A program made the position numbers and the translations under genes. 15,447 bases of DNA from JBBRLA01 sp038231615. Lineage in GTDB: Bacteria; Myxococcota_A; Polyangia; Palsa-1104; JAEUJZ01. Below are positions 1 to 10,344 of the stretch, one piece after another (position 1 is the first letter of the stretch; each line of letters begins with the position of its first letter). The notes below the pieces were generated by a model that had not been told where the DNA came from, ran no database searches, and saw only the letters and a list, made by a program, of their open reading frames with translations. The stretch lies in NCBI GenBank assembly GCA_038231615.1, contig JBBRLA010000128.1, positions 1 to 15,447 on the forward strand. The letters are read 5' to 3'.

Positions 1-1
1 G

Positions 2-226
2 CGGCGCCGACAGCCGGCGTCGGTGCGATTCCTGGACGGACGAGTGTTTGTAGGGGCGATGGTGGTGCTGGCGAGCACGCTGAGCGGCGCGGATATCTGC
101 AACATCCGCCTGCGCGTGCCTCCTTCCATGGCCTTGGCCTGCGCCTTGCTTCATGTCATGGATGCCAAGCATCAGTTGAGCAGGATTTGTCGGCTCAGGG
201 CACAAGGAAGGCGGGTGAGAAAATGA
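2..226 (+). CDS. possible C-terminal end of a gene entering from the left edge (unrecognised)
   Basis: This frame is open from the window edge to a TGA at 224-226 and gives about 74 residues, including a hydrophobic stretch (FVGAMVVLAS) near the middle and a basic end. The first two thirds have third positions rich in G/C, as expected of coding DNA here, but the last third is less convincing. The stop overlaps the ATG at 223 in an ATGA arrangement, which would fit translational coupling to the next frame. I do not recognise the product. It could equally be a chance open frame in GC-rich DNA; nothing else convincing is visible in 1-222. Confidence 0.2.
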   Translation, partial: RRRQPASVRFLDGRVFVGAMVVLASTLSGADICNIRLRVPPSMALACALLHVMDAKHQLSRICRLRAQGRRVRK

Positions 227-471
227 ACGAAAATACATCGGCAGCGCGCCGCCGGATGGTGCAGACCCAGATCGCGGCTCGAGGCATCCGCGATCCCGCG
301 GTGCTGACCACAGGACGAGAACGGGCGTTCACGTTCTTCCGCTTCAAGCACGAACCGCTGCGGCTGGTGGCGTGCATGAAGGAGCTGGGCTGGGGCCCGG
401 TGGACGGATGGCGCTACGGCGAGGAGCCCGGCGCGCGGCTCTTGTACCTGTTTCGCCGACGAGAGACGTGA
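223..471 (+). pseudogene. Pcm-like N-terminus fused to unrelated tail (probable gene remnant)
   Basis: An 82-residue frame starts at ATG 223, with a GGTGAG ribosome binding site at 214-219. Residues 12-28 (MVQTQIAARGIRDPAVL) look like the N-terminal helix of protein-L-isoaspartate O-methyltransferase, where a similar 'MV-x-QI-x-ARGI-x-D-x-x-VL' stretch precedes the catalytic region. Straight after it the sequence turns into an unrelated tail (about residues 29-82, ending LLYLFRRRET) with no S-adenosylmethionine-binding glycine motif. Pcm proteins are usually above 200 residues, so most of the enzyme is missing. The simplest reading is an internal deletion that joined the start of pcm to the end of another gene. 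A small expressed chimeric protein cannot be excluded, because the start signals are intact. A 6-bp inverted repeat (GAGACG 463-468, CGTCTC 480-485) surrounds the stop. Confidence 0.45.
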
Positions 472-660
472 GCCAGCATCGTCTCCGCGGGTCGGGCCTG
501 AACGGAGGACACCCTCTGTGCATGATCGTGGGCGCCGACCAGATCGGCTGGCAGGTACTTGGCCAGGAACCCGGAGAGGCCGTGCCGGGCCAGGGGCCCC
601 CGGACATTTTGCCCTTGACGCCAGCACCGCCACGGTGTGCTCTACAAGCGCACGACTGCC
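472..660. other. intergenic stretch before the ATPase-nuclease gene
   Basis: About 190 bases without a credible gene. The only structure seen is the short inverted repeat around the preceding stop. I see no clear sigma-70 promoter and no Shine-Dalgarno sequence directly before the ATG pair at 661 and 664, so how the next gene is expressed is not evident. Confidence 0.4.
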
Positions 661-2211
661 ATGATGCCATCGTTCAACACCGCGGGGCCCTGCGTACCCG
701 GCGAGCACTACATGCTGCCGCCGGAGGAGCGGCTGGGCCGGGTCATGCGCCTCATCGAAGAGCACAAGTATTTCGTGCTCTATGCCGGCCATCAGACCGG
801 CAAGACCACCTGTGCCCAGTGGCTGGTCGACCATTATAACAAGGGGGATCGCTACACCTGTGCCTGGGTCGACCTGGAGGAGGCCCGCGAGGAGCCGGAG
901 GAGACGGTGGCTCTGCCGACCATCCTGGCCAACCTGGACCGGGCACTCCGGCGCGACTTGCCGGGGGTGACACCGCCGGACCGGGGCTGGGACCAGAACC
1001 CGGCCACCGCGCTGCGCAGCTACCTGCAGGATCTGTGCGCCCGGGTGCCCCGGCCGCTGGTGCTCTTCCTCGACGAGGCGGACGGGCTGGTGGGCCATGC
1101 CATGGTGTCGTTCCTGACCCAGCTCCGGTCGGGCTACCTGGACCGGGCGCGCACGCCCTTCCCCCACAGCCTGGTGTTGGCCGGCAGGAAGCAGGTGCGC
1201 GACTATGCCTTTTCGCTGTCCGAGCGGCGCGTGGTGTCATGGCTGGGCACTTCGTCGCCTTTCAATATCACTGCCGAGGCGACCACCCTCCACTCCTTTA
1301 CCTCGGCGCAGGTGGCGATGCTGCTTTTGCAGCACACGCAGGTCACCGGGCAGCGCTTCCTCCCGGAGGCGGTGGAGGCCATCTTCTATCTGTCGCAGGG
1401 GCATCCCTGGCTGGTCAATGCGCTGGCCGATCAGATCGTGAACCGGGATGTGGAGGACCGCTCCGCGGCGATCACCGCGGCGCATGTGGAGGCGGCCAAG
1501 GAGGCCATCATCCTTGATCGTCGGACGCACATCGACTCCTTGATCGCCAGACTCCACGAGCCCCGCGTGCAGCACATCATCGAGCCCATGCTCATCGGCC
1601 AGCGCGCGCCCAGCGCCGGCACGCTGAACGACGACTTCGCCTACGTGCTGGGGCTGGGCCTTCTTTCCCTGCACAACCGGGAATACGTCATCGCCAACCC
1701 GATCTATAAAGAGGTGATCCCCCGAGCGTTGAGTTTCGACCAGCAGGCACAACTTCATCAGAAGCCAGCCCGGTACGTGCGTCTGGATGGCCGCCTGGAC
1801 CTGCCCAGGTTGATGAAGGATTGGCAGAAGTTCTGGCGGCAGGATGGCCAACTGGCGGCAGAAGGGTTTGCCTACCGGGAGGCCGGGCCGCACCTGATGC
1901 TCATGGCCTTCCTGCAGCGGATCATCAATGGTGGAGGGAGAATCGAGCGGGAGTATGCGTTGGGCCGCGGGGCCCTGGACCTGATGATTTTCTTTGCCGG
2001 CGAGCGCCATGCAATCGAGGTCAAGCTCCGCCGCGATACGCAGACGGGGACCGAGGCGCTGGAGCAACTCCTGGGTTACCTGGACGAGGCGGGGCTGGCA
2101 CAAGGCTGGCTGGTGATTTTCGACCTGCGCAAGGAAGTCCCCTGGTCCGAGAAACTGACGATGGAGGAGGTCGAGGCAGAGGGGAAGCGAATCTGGGTGG
2201 TGGGCTGCTGA
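661..2211 (+). CDS. AAA-type ATPase with C-terminal PD-(D/E)XK nuclease domain
   Basis: A 516-residue protein of a stand-alone ATPase-nuclease type common in accessory DNA; substrate and biological role are unknown. Numbered from the second ATG (664), it begins with the family-like FNTAGPC...HYMLPPEER, followed by a Walker A GHQTGKTT at 42-49 and a Walker B LFLDEAD around 134-140. A helical region ('LSQGHPWLVNALADQI') follows, as in STAND/AAA-like ATPases. The C-terminus carries a nuclease-type core: GALDLMIFF with D439, twelve residues, then E452-V-K454, the D-(x)n-E-x-K pattern of PD-(D/E)XK enzymes (the DUF1703/PDDEXK_9-like class in my judgement). A GTG at 637 would add eight residues, but the conserved start favours 661 or 664. 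No Shine-Dalgarno is obvious at any of them. It stands alone, with the opposite-strand nucleotidyltransferase pair beyond it. ATPase and nuclease folds are secure; a defence or DNA-processing role is inference. Confidence 0.88.
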   Translation: MMPSFNTAGPCVPGEHYMLPPEERLGRVMRLIEEHKYFVLYAGHQTGKTTCAQWLVDHYNKGDRYTCAWVDLEEAREEPEETVALPTILANLDRALRRDLPGVTPPDRGWDQNPATALRSYLQDLCARVPRPLVLFLDEADGLVGHAMVSFLTQLRSGYLDRARTPFPHSLVLAGRKQVRDYAFSLSERRVVSWLGTSSPFNITAEATTLHSFTSAQVAMLLLQHTQVTGQRFLPEAVEAIFYLSQGHPWLVNALADQIVNRDVEDRSAAITAAHVEAAKEAIILDRRTHIDSLIARLHEPRVQHIIEPMLIGQRAPSAGTLNDDFAYVLGLGLLSLHNREYVIANPIYKEVIPRALSFDQQAQLHQKPARYVRLDGRLDLPRLMKDWQKFWRQDGQLAAEGFAYREAGPHLMLMAFLQRIINGGGRIEREYALGRGALDLMIFFAGERHAIEVKLRRDTQTGTEALEQLLGYLDEAGLAQGWLVIFDLRKEVPWSEKLTMEEVEAEGKRIWVVGC

Positions 2212-2234
2212 CGAACGCAACGCCACCCACCGGA

Positions 2235-2261
2235 TAGCAAGGTAGCAAGGGTAGCAAGGGG
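2235..2261. repeat. three tandem TAGCAAGG units
   Basis: TAGCAAGG occurs at 2235-2242, 2243-2250 and 2252-2259, just downstream of the ATPase-nuclease stop, and leads into a GGGGACAGGG stretch. It lies between two convergent genes and outside both coding frames. It may be a slippage product or a small mobile-element scar; no open frame for a transposase is next to it. Confidence 0.6.
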
Positions 2262-2291
2262 ACAGGGTTCGGGTTTTCGGTTTCTGCGCAG

Positions 2292-2510
2292 TCAGCCTCG
2301 TCGGTCCGCCTGCTCCTGGGCTTCACGTCCGGCCTTTGCTTCTTCCAGGGAGCGATATTTGTAGACCCCGGGTTTGAAGCGCCAGGGGCGAAGTCTGTAG
2401 AGAAGGCCGATGAGCCGGAATGTCTGGCGTAGGTTCTCTGGGTCCAACGGCCGTCCTGGTGGCGGACTGGGCATTTCCTCGACGGAGCGGAACTTGCGAA
2501 CCGGCATCAT
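2292..2510 (-). CDS. small basic partner protein of the nucleotidyltransferase (72 aa)
   Basis: The ATG at 2510 overlaps the stop of the upstream nucleotidyltransferase gene (ATGA, 2507-2510), so the two are very probably translated from one message by coupling. A second ATG follows directly at 2507. The 72-residue product has related motifs at its two ends, PVRKFRSVEEMP at the start and GVYKYRSLEEAK near the end, separated by a Pro/Arg-rich middle. That layout matches a class of short conserved hypothetical proteins which I recall being encoded beside small nucleotidyltransferases; the exact family name is not known to me. It has no signal peptide or membrane segment. By position it could be an antitoxin or an adaptor, but nothing in the sequence demonstrates activity. 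Confidence 0.68.
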   Translation of the reverse strand: MMPVRKFRSVEEMPSPPPGRPLDPENLRQTFRLIGLLYRLRPWRFKPGVYKYRSLEEAKAGREAQEQADRRG

Positions 2511-2977
2511 TCGTCTCCCAGTTGAAAGCGGCGACGCAATGCCTCGGCGTCCACCCGATCCTGGGGCCGCACGGTGTCGCGCTTCATTCTGTAGAGCATC
2601 CGAGGGGTGGCGACTTGAACGCGGATGCCTTCGATGAGCAGCGTCTCCACTTCCAGATCCTCGAAGTGAAACGCGTCCCCCAGACGGGCAAGAATATCCA
2701 AGGACAGGTCTCCGTCCGGGGGAATGTACTGAATGGCAGGGTAGTCACCAGCCAGGTCGGCGGCGGAGATCTCTTCGATGTTCGGGTCCTCGAAGACGGA
2801 GTACAGGGCAACCTTCAATCGGGCCACGTTGTCGGCATCCGGCGCCACGAAGAAGTCCATGTCTTTGGTGGCGCGAACGAGCCCCTGTGCCGCCATGGCC
2901 ATCGAGCCCACCAGGGCATAGCGGACGCCAGCCTGCTCCAGAGCCGCCAGGATCTCCAACGCTTCGTCGAACTCCAC
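2507..2977 (-). CDS. small nucleotidyltransferase, DUF6036/AbiEii-like
   Basis: A 156-residue protein of the DNA polymerase beta-like nucleotidyltransferase fold. The visible core is G24-S25 in 'LVGSMAMAAQG', then D39 and D41 in 'KDMDFFV', then a third acidic residue D94 in 'LSLDILARL'; these are the expected metal and triphosphate ligands. The end, 'TPRMLYRMKRDTVRPQDRVDAEAL', is typical of the DUF6036/AbiEii-type group, in which it follows the catalytic domain. The enzymes transfer a nucleotide to a protein, RNA or small molecule, and several relatives act in toxin-antitoxin or abortive-infection pairs. The start is a GTG at 2975-2977 with a weak, over-close purine stretch, so the real start is not certain. 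It overlaps the 72-residue downstream gene by 4 nt. The fold is secure; the toxin-antitoxin role is inference. Confidence 0.82.
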   Translation of the reverse strand: MEFDEALEILAALEQAGVRYALVGSMAMAAQGLVRATKDMDFFVAPDADNVARLKVALYSVFEDPNIEEISAADLAGDYPAIQYIPPDGDLSLDILARLGDAFHFEDLEVETLLIEGIRVQVATPRMLYRMKRDTVRPQDRVDAEALRRRFQLGDE

Positions 2978-3017
2978 CTATGAACTCTACGCTGCTCTGA
3001 CCGAAAGAGAGTAAGAT

Positions 3018-3071
3018 AAAAAAGGCCGTGCTGAATTCCGGGACTCGATCTACCAGATGAGCTGCACCGCC
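3018..3071 (-). other. tRNA-derived fragment with closing stem and T-run
   Basis: Read on the minus strand from 3071, the first 23 bases match a typical tRNA 5' half: acceptor GGCGGTG, then GCTC, a D-loop with the invariant GG of 'TGGTA', and GAT in place of GAG. Soon after comes TCGAGTCCC, the usual T-loop sequence. The anticodon arm is absent. The start GGCGGTGC (3064-3071) can pair with GCACGGCC (3024-3031) with one mismatch in eight, and six T residues follow (3018-3023), so the piece also looks like a Rho-independent terminator. It lies upstream of the nucleotidyltransferase start. The conserved U8 position is C. It is too short and incomplete to be a working tRNA; a deletion remnant or an integration scar at a tRNA gene is the likely origin. 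Confidence 0.4.
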
Positions 3072-3140
3072 GGATGCGGCATCGAGCCCCGACATCCAGA
3101 CCAACGCCCAGGCCAGTACGCTCGGCGTACCGCCGGATGC
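3066..3140. repeat. 12-nt direct repeat ACCGCCGGATGC plus GTACGC palindrome
   Basis: ACCGCCGGATGC occurs at 3066-3077, overlapping the tRNA-like 5' end, and again at 3129-3140. Between them, directly before the second copy, is a perfect inverted repeat GTACGC-TCG-GCGTAC (3116-3130). The same hexamers reappear further on (GCGTAC 3372-3377 and GTACGC 3484-3489). No gene covers this segment. Confidence 0.6.
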
Positions 3141-3326
3141 CCCCCGGCGAGGTGGGTGCTTGAAGGACAACCAGGACAGGGCCAGCCGCGATGGCGGTCA
3201 GCGGCACCTCGGCAGGGGCTTGCCCAAATGACGACTCGCAGGCGGGATTTTGTTATGTTCCTTGCAGATCGGACGGCATGAGATAAGCGGGGAGTTATGG
3301 TGGCTGGCGAACAGTGCCGGCCTCCG
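3141..3326. other. intergenic stretch, no gene recognised
   Basis: This lies between the direct repeat and the hairpin cluster. Short open frames exist in several phases, none resembling a known protein. A GGGGAG at 3289-3294 stands two bases before an ATG at 3297 that opens a 19-codon frame ending in TAG at 3354-3356. It could be a leader peptide, but the spacing is poor and no coding signal supports it. No clear promoter was found. Confidence 0.4.
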
Positions 3327-3489
3327 CTGCCCTCGGCAGGGCCAAACCCCCGGTAGTTTCTCCTACCCTCAGCGTACTACTGTACGTGACCGAAGGAGCG
3401 TGGGGGCACTCCCCACCGACTCGCATTCGCGAGTCGGCGTGGGCCCACCCATGGCCTCGCGAATGCGAGGACATGGGAGAGAGGTACGC
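3327..3489 (+). promoter_or_regulatory. cluster of stem-loops upstream of lhr, with two alternative hairpins
   Basis: Several near-perfect hairpins follow one another: CTGCC/GGCAG (3327-3339), GGTAG/CTACC (3352-3367), CGTAC/GTACG (3373-3386), GTGGGG/CCCCAC (3400-3416), a perfect 9-bp stem CCGACTCGC/GCGAGTCGG with loop ATTC (3416-3437), the palindrome GTGGGCCCAC (3439-3448), and a 13-position stem with one mismatch and loop GAAT (3448-3477). CTCGCATTCGCGAG at 3420-3433 is the exact reverse complement of CTCGCGAATGCGAG at 3456-3469, so these two stems can pair with each other instead of with themselves. GCGTAC (3372-3377) and GTACGC (3484-3489) could close the whole domain. The cluster ends about 75 bases before the preferred lhr start. 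It could be a structured leader, a non-coding RNA or a small repeat element; the structure is seen, the function is not. Confidence 0.5.
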
Positions 3490-3564
3490 CAAAAGATGCC
3501 CGGTCAGGTGCTTCTGGTAGTCATTTGTTCAGCGCAGGCAACGCGCGTCGTGTACCCTCTGGTC

Positions 3565-8163
<4,599 letters not shown>

Positions 8164-8182
8164 GCCCCCTTTGTAACTCGAT

Positions 8183-8208
8183 CCGATCCAGTTCTGGATC
8201 TGGATCGG
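8183..8208 (+). repeat. 9-bp inverted repeat after lhr
   Basis: CCGATCCAG (8183-8191) and CTGGATCGG (8200-8208) are perfect complements around an 8-nt loop; an alternative shorter hairpin GATCCAG/CTGGATC is nested in it. It lies 20 bases after the lhr stop and has no T-run. Confidence 0.6.
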
Positions 8209-8242
8209 CCAAGATCTGATAGATCGATAGGGCATACAAACT

Positions 8243-8303
8243 CCCCTTCTCGTGACCGGAGAGTAATTTATGCATGCTCCCGGCGACGAGAGGGGCATTT
8301 TTT
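8243..8303 (+). terminator. intrinsic terminator downstream of lhr
   Basis: The left arm CCCCTTCTCGT plus CCGG (from 8243) pairs with the right arm CCCGG plus ACGAGAGGGG (to 8295), with one bulged T and a small internal mismatch. CA and then TTTTTT (8298-8303) follow. A long GC-rich stem followed by six T residues, 80 bases after the lhr stop, is the classical arrangement. A further GC-rich hairpin (TGCCGG 8311-8316 with CCGGCA 8349-8354) comes next. Confidence 0.7.
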
Positions 8304-8426
8304 GCGTCTTTGCCGGGAAGGGCCCCCCGGAAACATGGGGGTTAGGGGCCGGCACGGCGCGTGCTTAAACAGATGGAGGCGCTGTCTGCGCGATTAGACG
8401 GTCACGGCCAGAGCGAGGATGCATTG

Positions 8427-8993
8427 ATGATCGGACGGAAGATGAGCCGGATGTTGCAGATCCACCACTTGCTGAAGCAGGTCCCGTTGACCCGGCGGGC
8501 GCTGCGCGTGTACGAGGAACAGGGGCTGCTCCTGCCCGCAGGCCGCGACAAGCTGGGCCACCGCATGTTCTCCCCCTCAGCCCTGCCCCGGCTGCGCCTC
8601 ATCCGCGACCTGCGCGGTGCCGGCCTGGCCCTGGCCGCGATCCGCGACGTGCTGGACGCGCGGGTGGTGCGAAAGGACGACAAGAACGCGGACACCTGGC
8701 TGGACCGGCTGACCAACGTCCTGTGCCGCCACACCGAGGAACTGCGAGAACAACTGGAGGTGGTAAAGAAAGCCGAGCGGGAGATGCGCGATGCCGTGGT
8801 CTGGCTGCGCACCCACAAGGACCAGGTCCTGGGGTCCCCCAAACAGGCGCTCTTGGCGAAGGACATCCCTTTCATCGCCCAGGCCCTGCTGAGCCAACCG
8901 TCAGAGCACAGCCGCGCCGCCCAGGCCAAGGCCGCGCCCGGGGACCCTCTCTTTGACGAGGACGAGGACGACCCCGTCGCGCTGGCATATTGA
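8427..8993 (+). CDS. MerR-family transcriptional regulator
   Basis: A 188-residue DNA-binding protein with an N-terminal winged-helix domain of the MerR type: 'PLTRRALRVYEEQGLLLPAG', then 'GHRMFSPSALPRLRLIRDLRGAGLALAAIRDVLDAR', the usual helix-turn-helix, wing and second helical pair. The first helix reads 'RALRVYEEQGLL' where many MerR proteins have 'RYYE'. The following region (about 80-130) is rich in Leu, Glu and Arg and would form the dimerising coiled coil. The tail is Asp/Glu-rich, 'FDEDEDD'. ATG 8427 has GCGAGG at 8413-8418 with 8-nt spacing and is preferred; the frame extends to a GTG at 8361. No Cys cluster typical of metal sensors is visible, so the ligand is unknown. It lies 1.35 kb upstream of boxC and may or may not control it. 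Its 3' end abuts the convergent metallopeptidase gene. Confidence 0.82.
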   Translation: MIGRKMSRMLQIHHLLKQVPLTRRALRVYEEQGLLLPAGRDKLGHRMFSPSALPRLRLIRDLRGAGLALAAIRDVLDARVVRKDDKNADTWLDRLTNVLCRHTEELREQLEVVKKAEREMRDAVVWLRTHKDQVLGSPKQALLAKDIPFIAQALLSQPSEHSRAAQAKAAPGDPLFDEDEDDPVALAY

Positions 8994-9022
8994 TCGCGAA
9001 GTGCCGCAGGCGCCGCGGTTCA
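8994..9022. repeat. dispersed repeat unit between two convergent genes
   Basis: A 29-nt unit fills the gap between the MerR stop (8993) and the stop of the metallopeptidase (9023). Its last 19 bases, together with 9023, repeat the lhr copy exactly (20 nt). All 29 bases align to 10127-10155 with four mismatches. It contains the palindromes TCGCGA and GGCGCC. Confidence 0.65.
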
Positions 9023-10285
9023 TTAAGCTTTCACGGATCGACGCCGATCGAGACGCGTGTCAAACCACTCGACGATCTCCCGCAGGGGCCGGCTGAGCCG
9101 GCGCAGGCTCCTGCCGGGAGGCCGTCCGCGGTCGCAGTCGGCATAATACACCGCGTAAAGTTCGGCGAACCACTCGTTGGGCGCGCGAAACTGGTAGTCG
9201 GAGACGTAGGTCGCGCGGTGCAGGGCCACGTCGTAGGCGAAGCCGCGGCGGTAGAGCGAATCGTAATAATAGACCAGCCCCTCCTGGGTGGGGCGCAGGC
9301 GATGGTAGCAAGGCACCGCCTGGCGGCTGTTGTGCGCCAGGTCGCGCAGTGCCGGCTCCCGCAGAAGGGCCGGGGACGAGGGCCGCCGCCCGGCCAGCCG
9401 CTCCTCGCGGCGCAGGTCGTCCAGCGCCCGGCAAAGGCTGCGCGTTTTGCCCGCCGGCTGCGAAAGGTAGAGTTCGCAGAGCCGGTGCGCCTCCGGGCCG
9501 TGTTCTTCCTTCAGAAGGAAGCGCAGAAAGGCCGCCCGATCGCCCTGGAACACCCAGGGGCTCCGCGGCACGCGCTGGTACAGCGTGTCGTAGAGCCCGC
9601 AGCGCACCGCCACCGCGTGACCGACCTCGTGGCGGACGGTGGCGCTGAAGCGGTTCAAGGGCACCCGGTACTCGGTGCTGATCTGATCGAGGCGGAAGAT
9701 GCTGATCTCGGCGCTCCGCGGCCCCAGGGGCGATCGGGTGTGATCGTCGTGGTAGACGCCGAAGCCCTCGCCGGTGTCGACCCGGCACAGGCGGACCAGG
9801 TCGGGGTTTTTGGCCACCGCGGACTCGGGCAACGCCGAGAGCGCGCGCCACAGCCCCAAGAGCGCCGGCCAGCACCAGGGCACGGTGCCACCCGAGAGCA
9901 CCAGATCGAAGCGGGCTCCCAGCACGGCGCAGCCCTCTTCCGGGGGCCCCTCGGGGCGGACGGCGAAGAACAGGCGCTCCAGCGATCGGCCCCGTTGCGG
10001 GCCCCGGGGCAGGTGCAAAAGGAAGTCTTCCCAGGCAGGGTGCTCCCGCAGGAGGCGCACGCGATCCGTCAGGCGCTCTTCGTCAGGCTGCCGCATCAGC
10101 GCCTCCAGCATGACCGGCGCCGACGCTCGCGAAGTGCCACCGGCGCCGCAGTCCAGCGCTCGCGAGGCGCCACCGGCGCCGCGATCTCGCGAAACCCTGC
10201 CGGTGGGGACGGAGATCGGGGTGTCGTGGCGCGGCCGATTCATGAGGGGTTTCATAGCAGGAGCGGCGCCCGTGCCCGCATCCAT
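9023..10285 (-). CDS. putative HEVGH zinc metallopeptidase, gluzincin/ATLF-like
   Basis: A 420-residue protein, unrecognised overall but with a zinc-peptidase signature: HEVGH at 219-223 within 'SATVRHEVGHAVAV', and 150 residues later 'NEWFAELYAVYY' (370-381), where E371 or E375 could be the third ligand. An HExGH followed by an 'E-x-F-A-E' helix resembles the anthrax-lethal-factor-like clan, so I infer a peptidase that acts on proteins; the substrate is unknown. There is no signal peptide. ATG 10285 has GGGAGA at the right distance (5 nt) on the minus strand. Residues 35-54 (GAGGASRALDCGAGGTSRAS) are encoded by the dispersed repeat and look inserted near the N-terminus. It diverges from boxC with only about 60 bases between the starts, so the two promoters must overlap or abut. 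A long plus-strand frame over the same DNA is an antisense shadow without motifs. Confidence 0.7.
   Translation of the reverse strand: MDAGTGAAPAMKPLMNRPRHDTPISVPTGRVSRDRGAGGASRALDCGAGGTSRASAPVMLEALMRQPDEERLTDRVRLLREHPAWEDFLLHLPRGPQRGRSLERLFFAVRPEGPPEEGCAVLGARFDLVLSGGTVPWCWPALLGLWRALSALPESAVAKNPDLVRLCRVDTGEGFGVYHDDHTRSPLGPRSAEISIFRLDQISTEYRVPLNRFSATVRHEVGHAVAVRCGLYDTLYQRVPRSPWVFQGDRAAFLRFLLKEEHGPEAHRLCELYLSQPAGKTRSLCRALDDLRREERLAGRRPSSPALLREPALRDLAHNSRQAVPCYHRLRPTQEGLVYYYDSLYRRGFAYDVALHRATYVSDYQFRAPNEWFAELYAVYYADCDRGRPPGRSLRRLSRPLREIVEWFDTRLDRRRSVKA
10127..10196. repeat. dispersed repeat inside the metallopeptidase gene, two units plus a partial
   Basis: TCGCGAAGTGCC... at 10127-10155 matches the copy at 8994-9022 in 25 of 29 positions. 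A second unit starts with TCGCGA at 10160, and a third TCGCGA at 10187 begins a diverged partial copy. Both full units share CCACCGGCGCCGC. Read on the minus strand they encode GAGGASRA and GAGGTSRA in frame. Confidence 0.65.
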
Positions 10286-10307
10286 TCCATTCTCCCATGA
10301 GCGGCGA

Positions 10308-10336
10308 TTGCCGGTGGCATCTGCATGGGATAGAAA
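10308..10336 (+). promoter_or_regulatory. candidate sigma-70-like promoter for boxCB
   Basis: TTGCCG (10308-10313), a 17-nt spacer and TAGAAA (10331-10336) fit the -35/-10 pattern with four of six matches each. This AT-rich patch stands out in GC-rich DNA. Transcription would start near 10343-10345, that is at the boxC ATG, which has no convincing Shine-Dalgarno. A leaderless message is therefore possible. Confidence 0.35.
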
Positions 10337-10344
10337 TAATAGCT

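Noticed and set aside
172..1167. 331-codon minus-strand frame across the Pcm remnant and the ATPase gene
   Set aside because: The ATPase on the plus strand has clear Walker motifs over the same DNA, and the minus product has no recognisable domain.
3018..3071. Functional tRNA gene
   Set aside because: Only about 48 nt long, with no anticodon arm, an altered U8 and a mismatch in the acceptor stem; kept only as a remnant.
3297..3356. 19-codon leader peptide before the hairpin cluster
   Set aside because: The Shine-Dalgarno is only two bases from the ATG, and the codons show no coding or regulatory pattern such as runs of one amino acid.
3327..3489. CRISPR array or integron attC site
   Set aside because: The hairpins differ in sequence and spacing, there are no regular identical repeats or spacers, and the GTTRRRY/RYYYAAC core sites are not seen.
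8990..10300. 436-codon open frame on the plus strand
   Set aside because: The opposite strand carries the HEVGH motif and a good ribosome binding site; this frame has shadow composition and no motif.
10297..10344. Upstream ATG start for boxC
   Set aside because: The 16 extra residues do not resemble the family, no ribosome binding site precedes the ATG, and the stretch overlaps the likely promoter.
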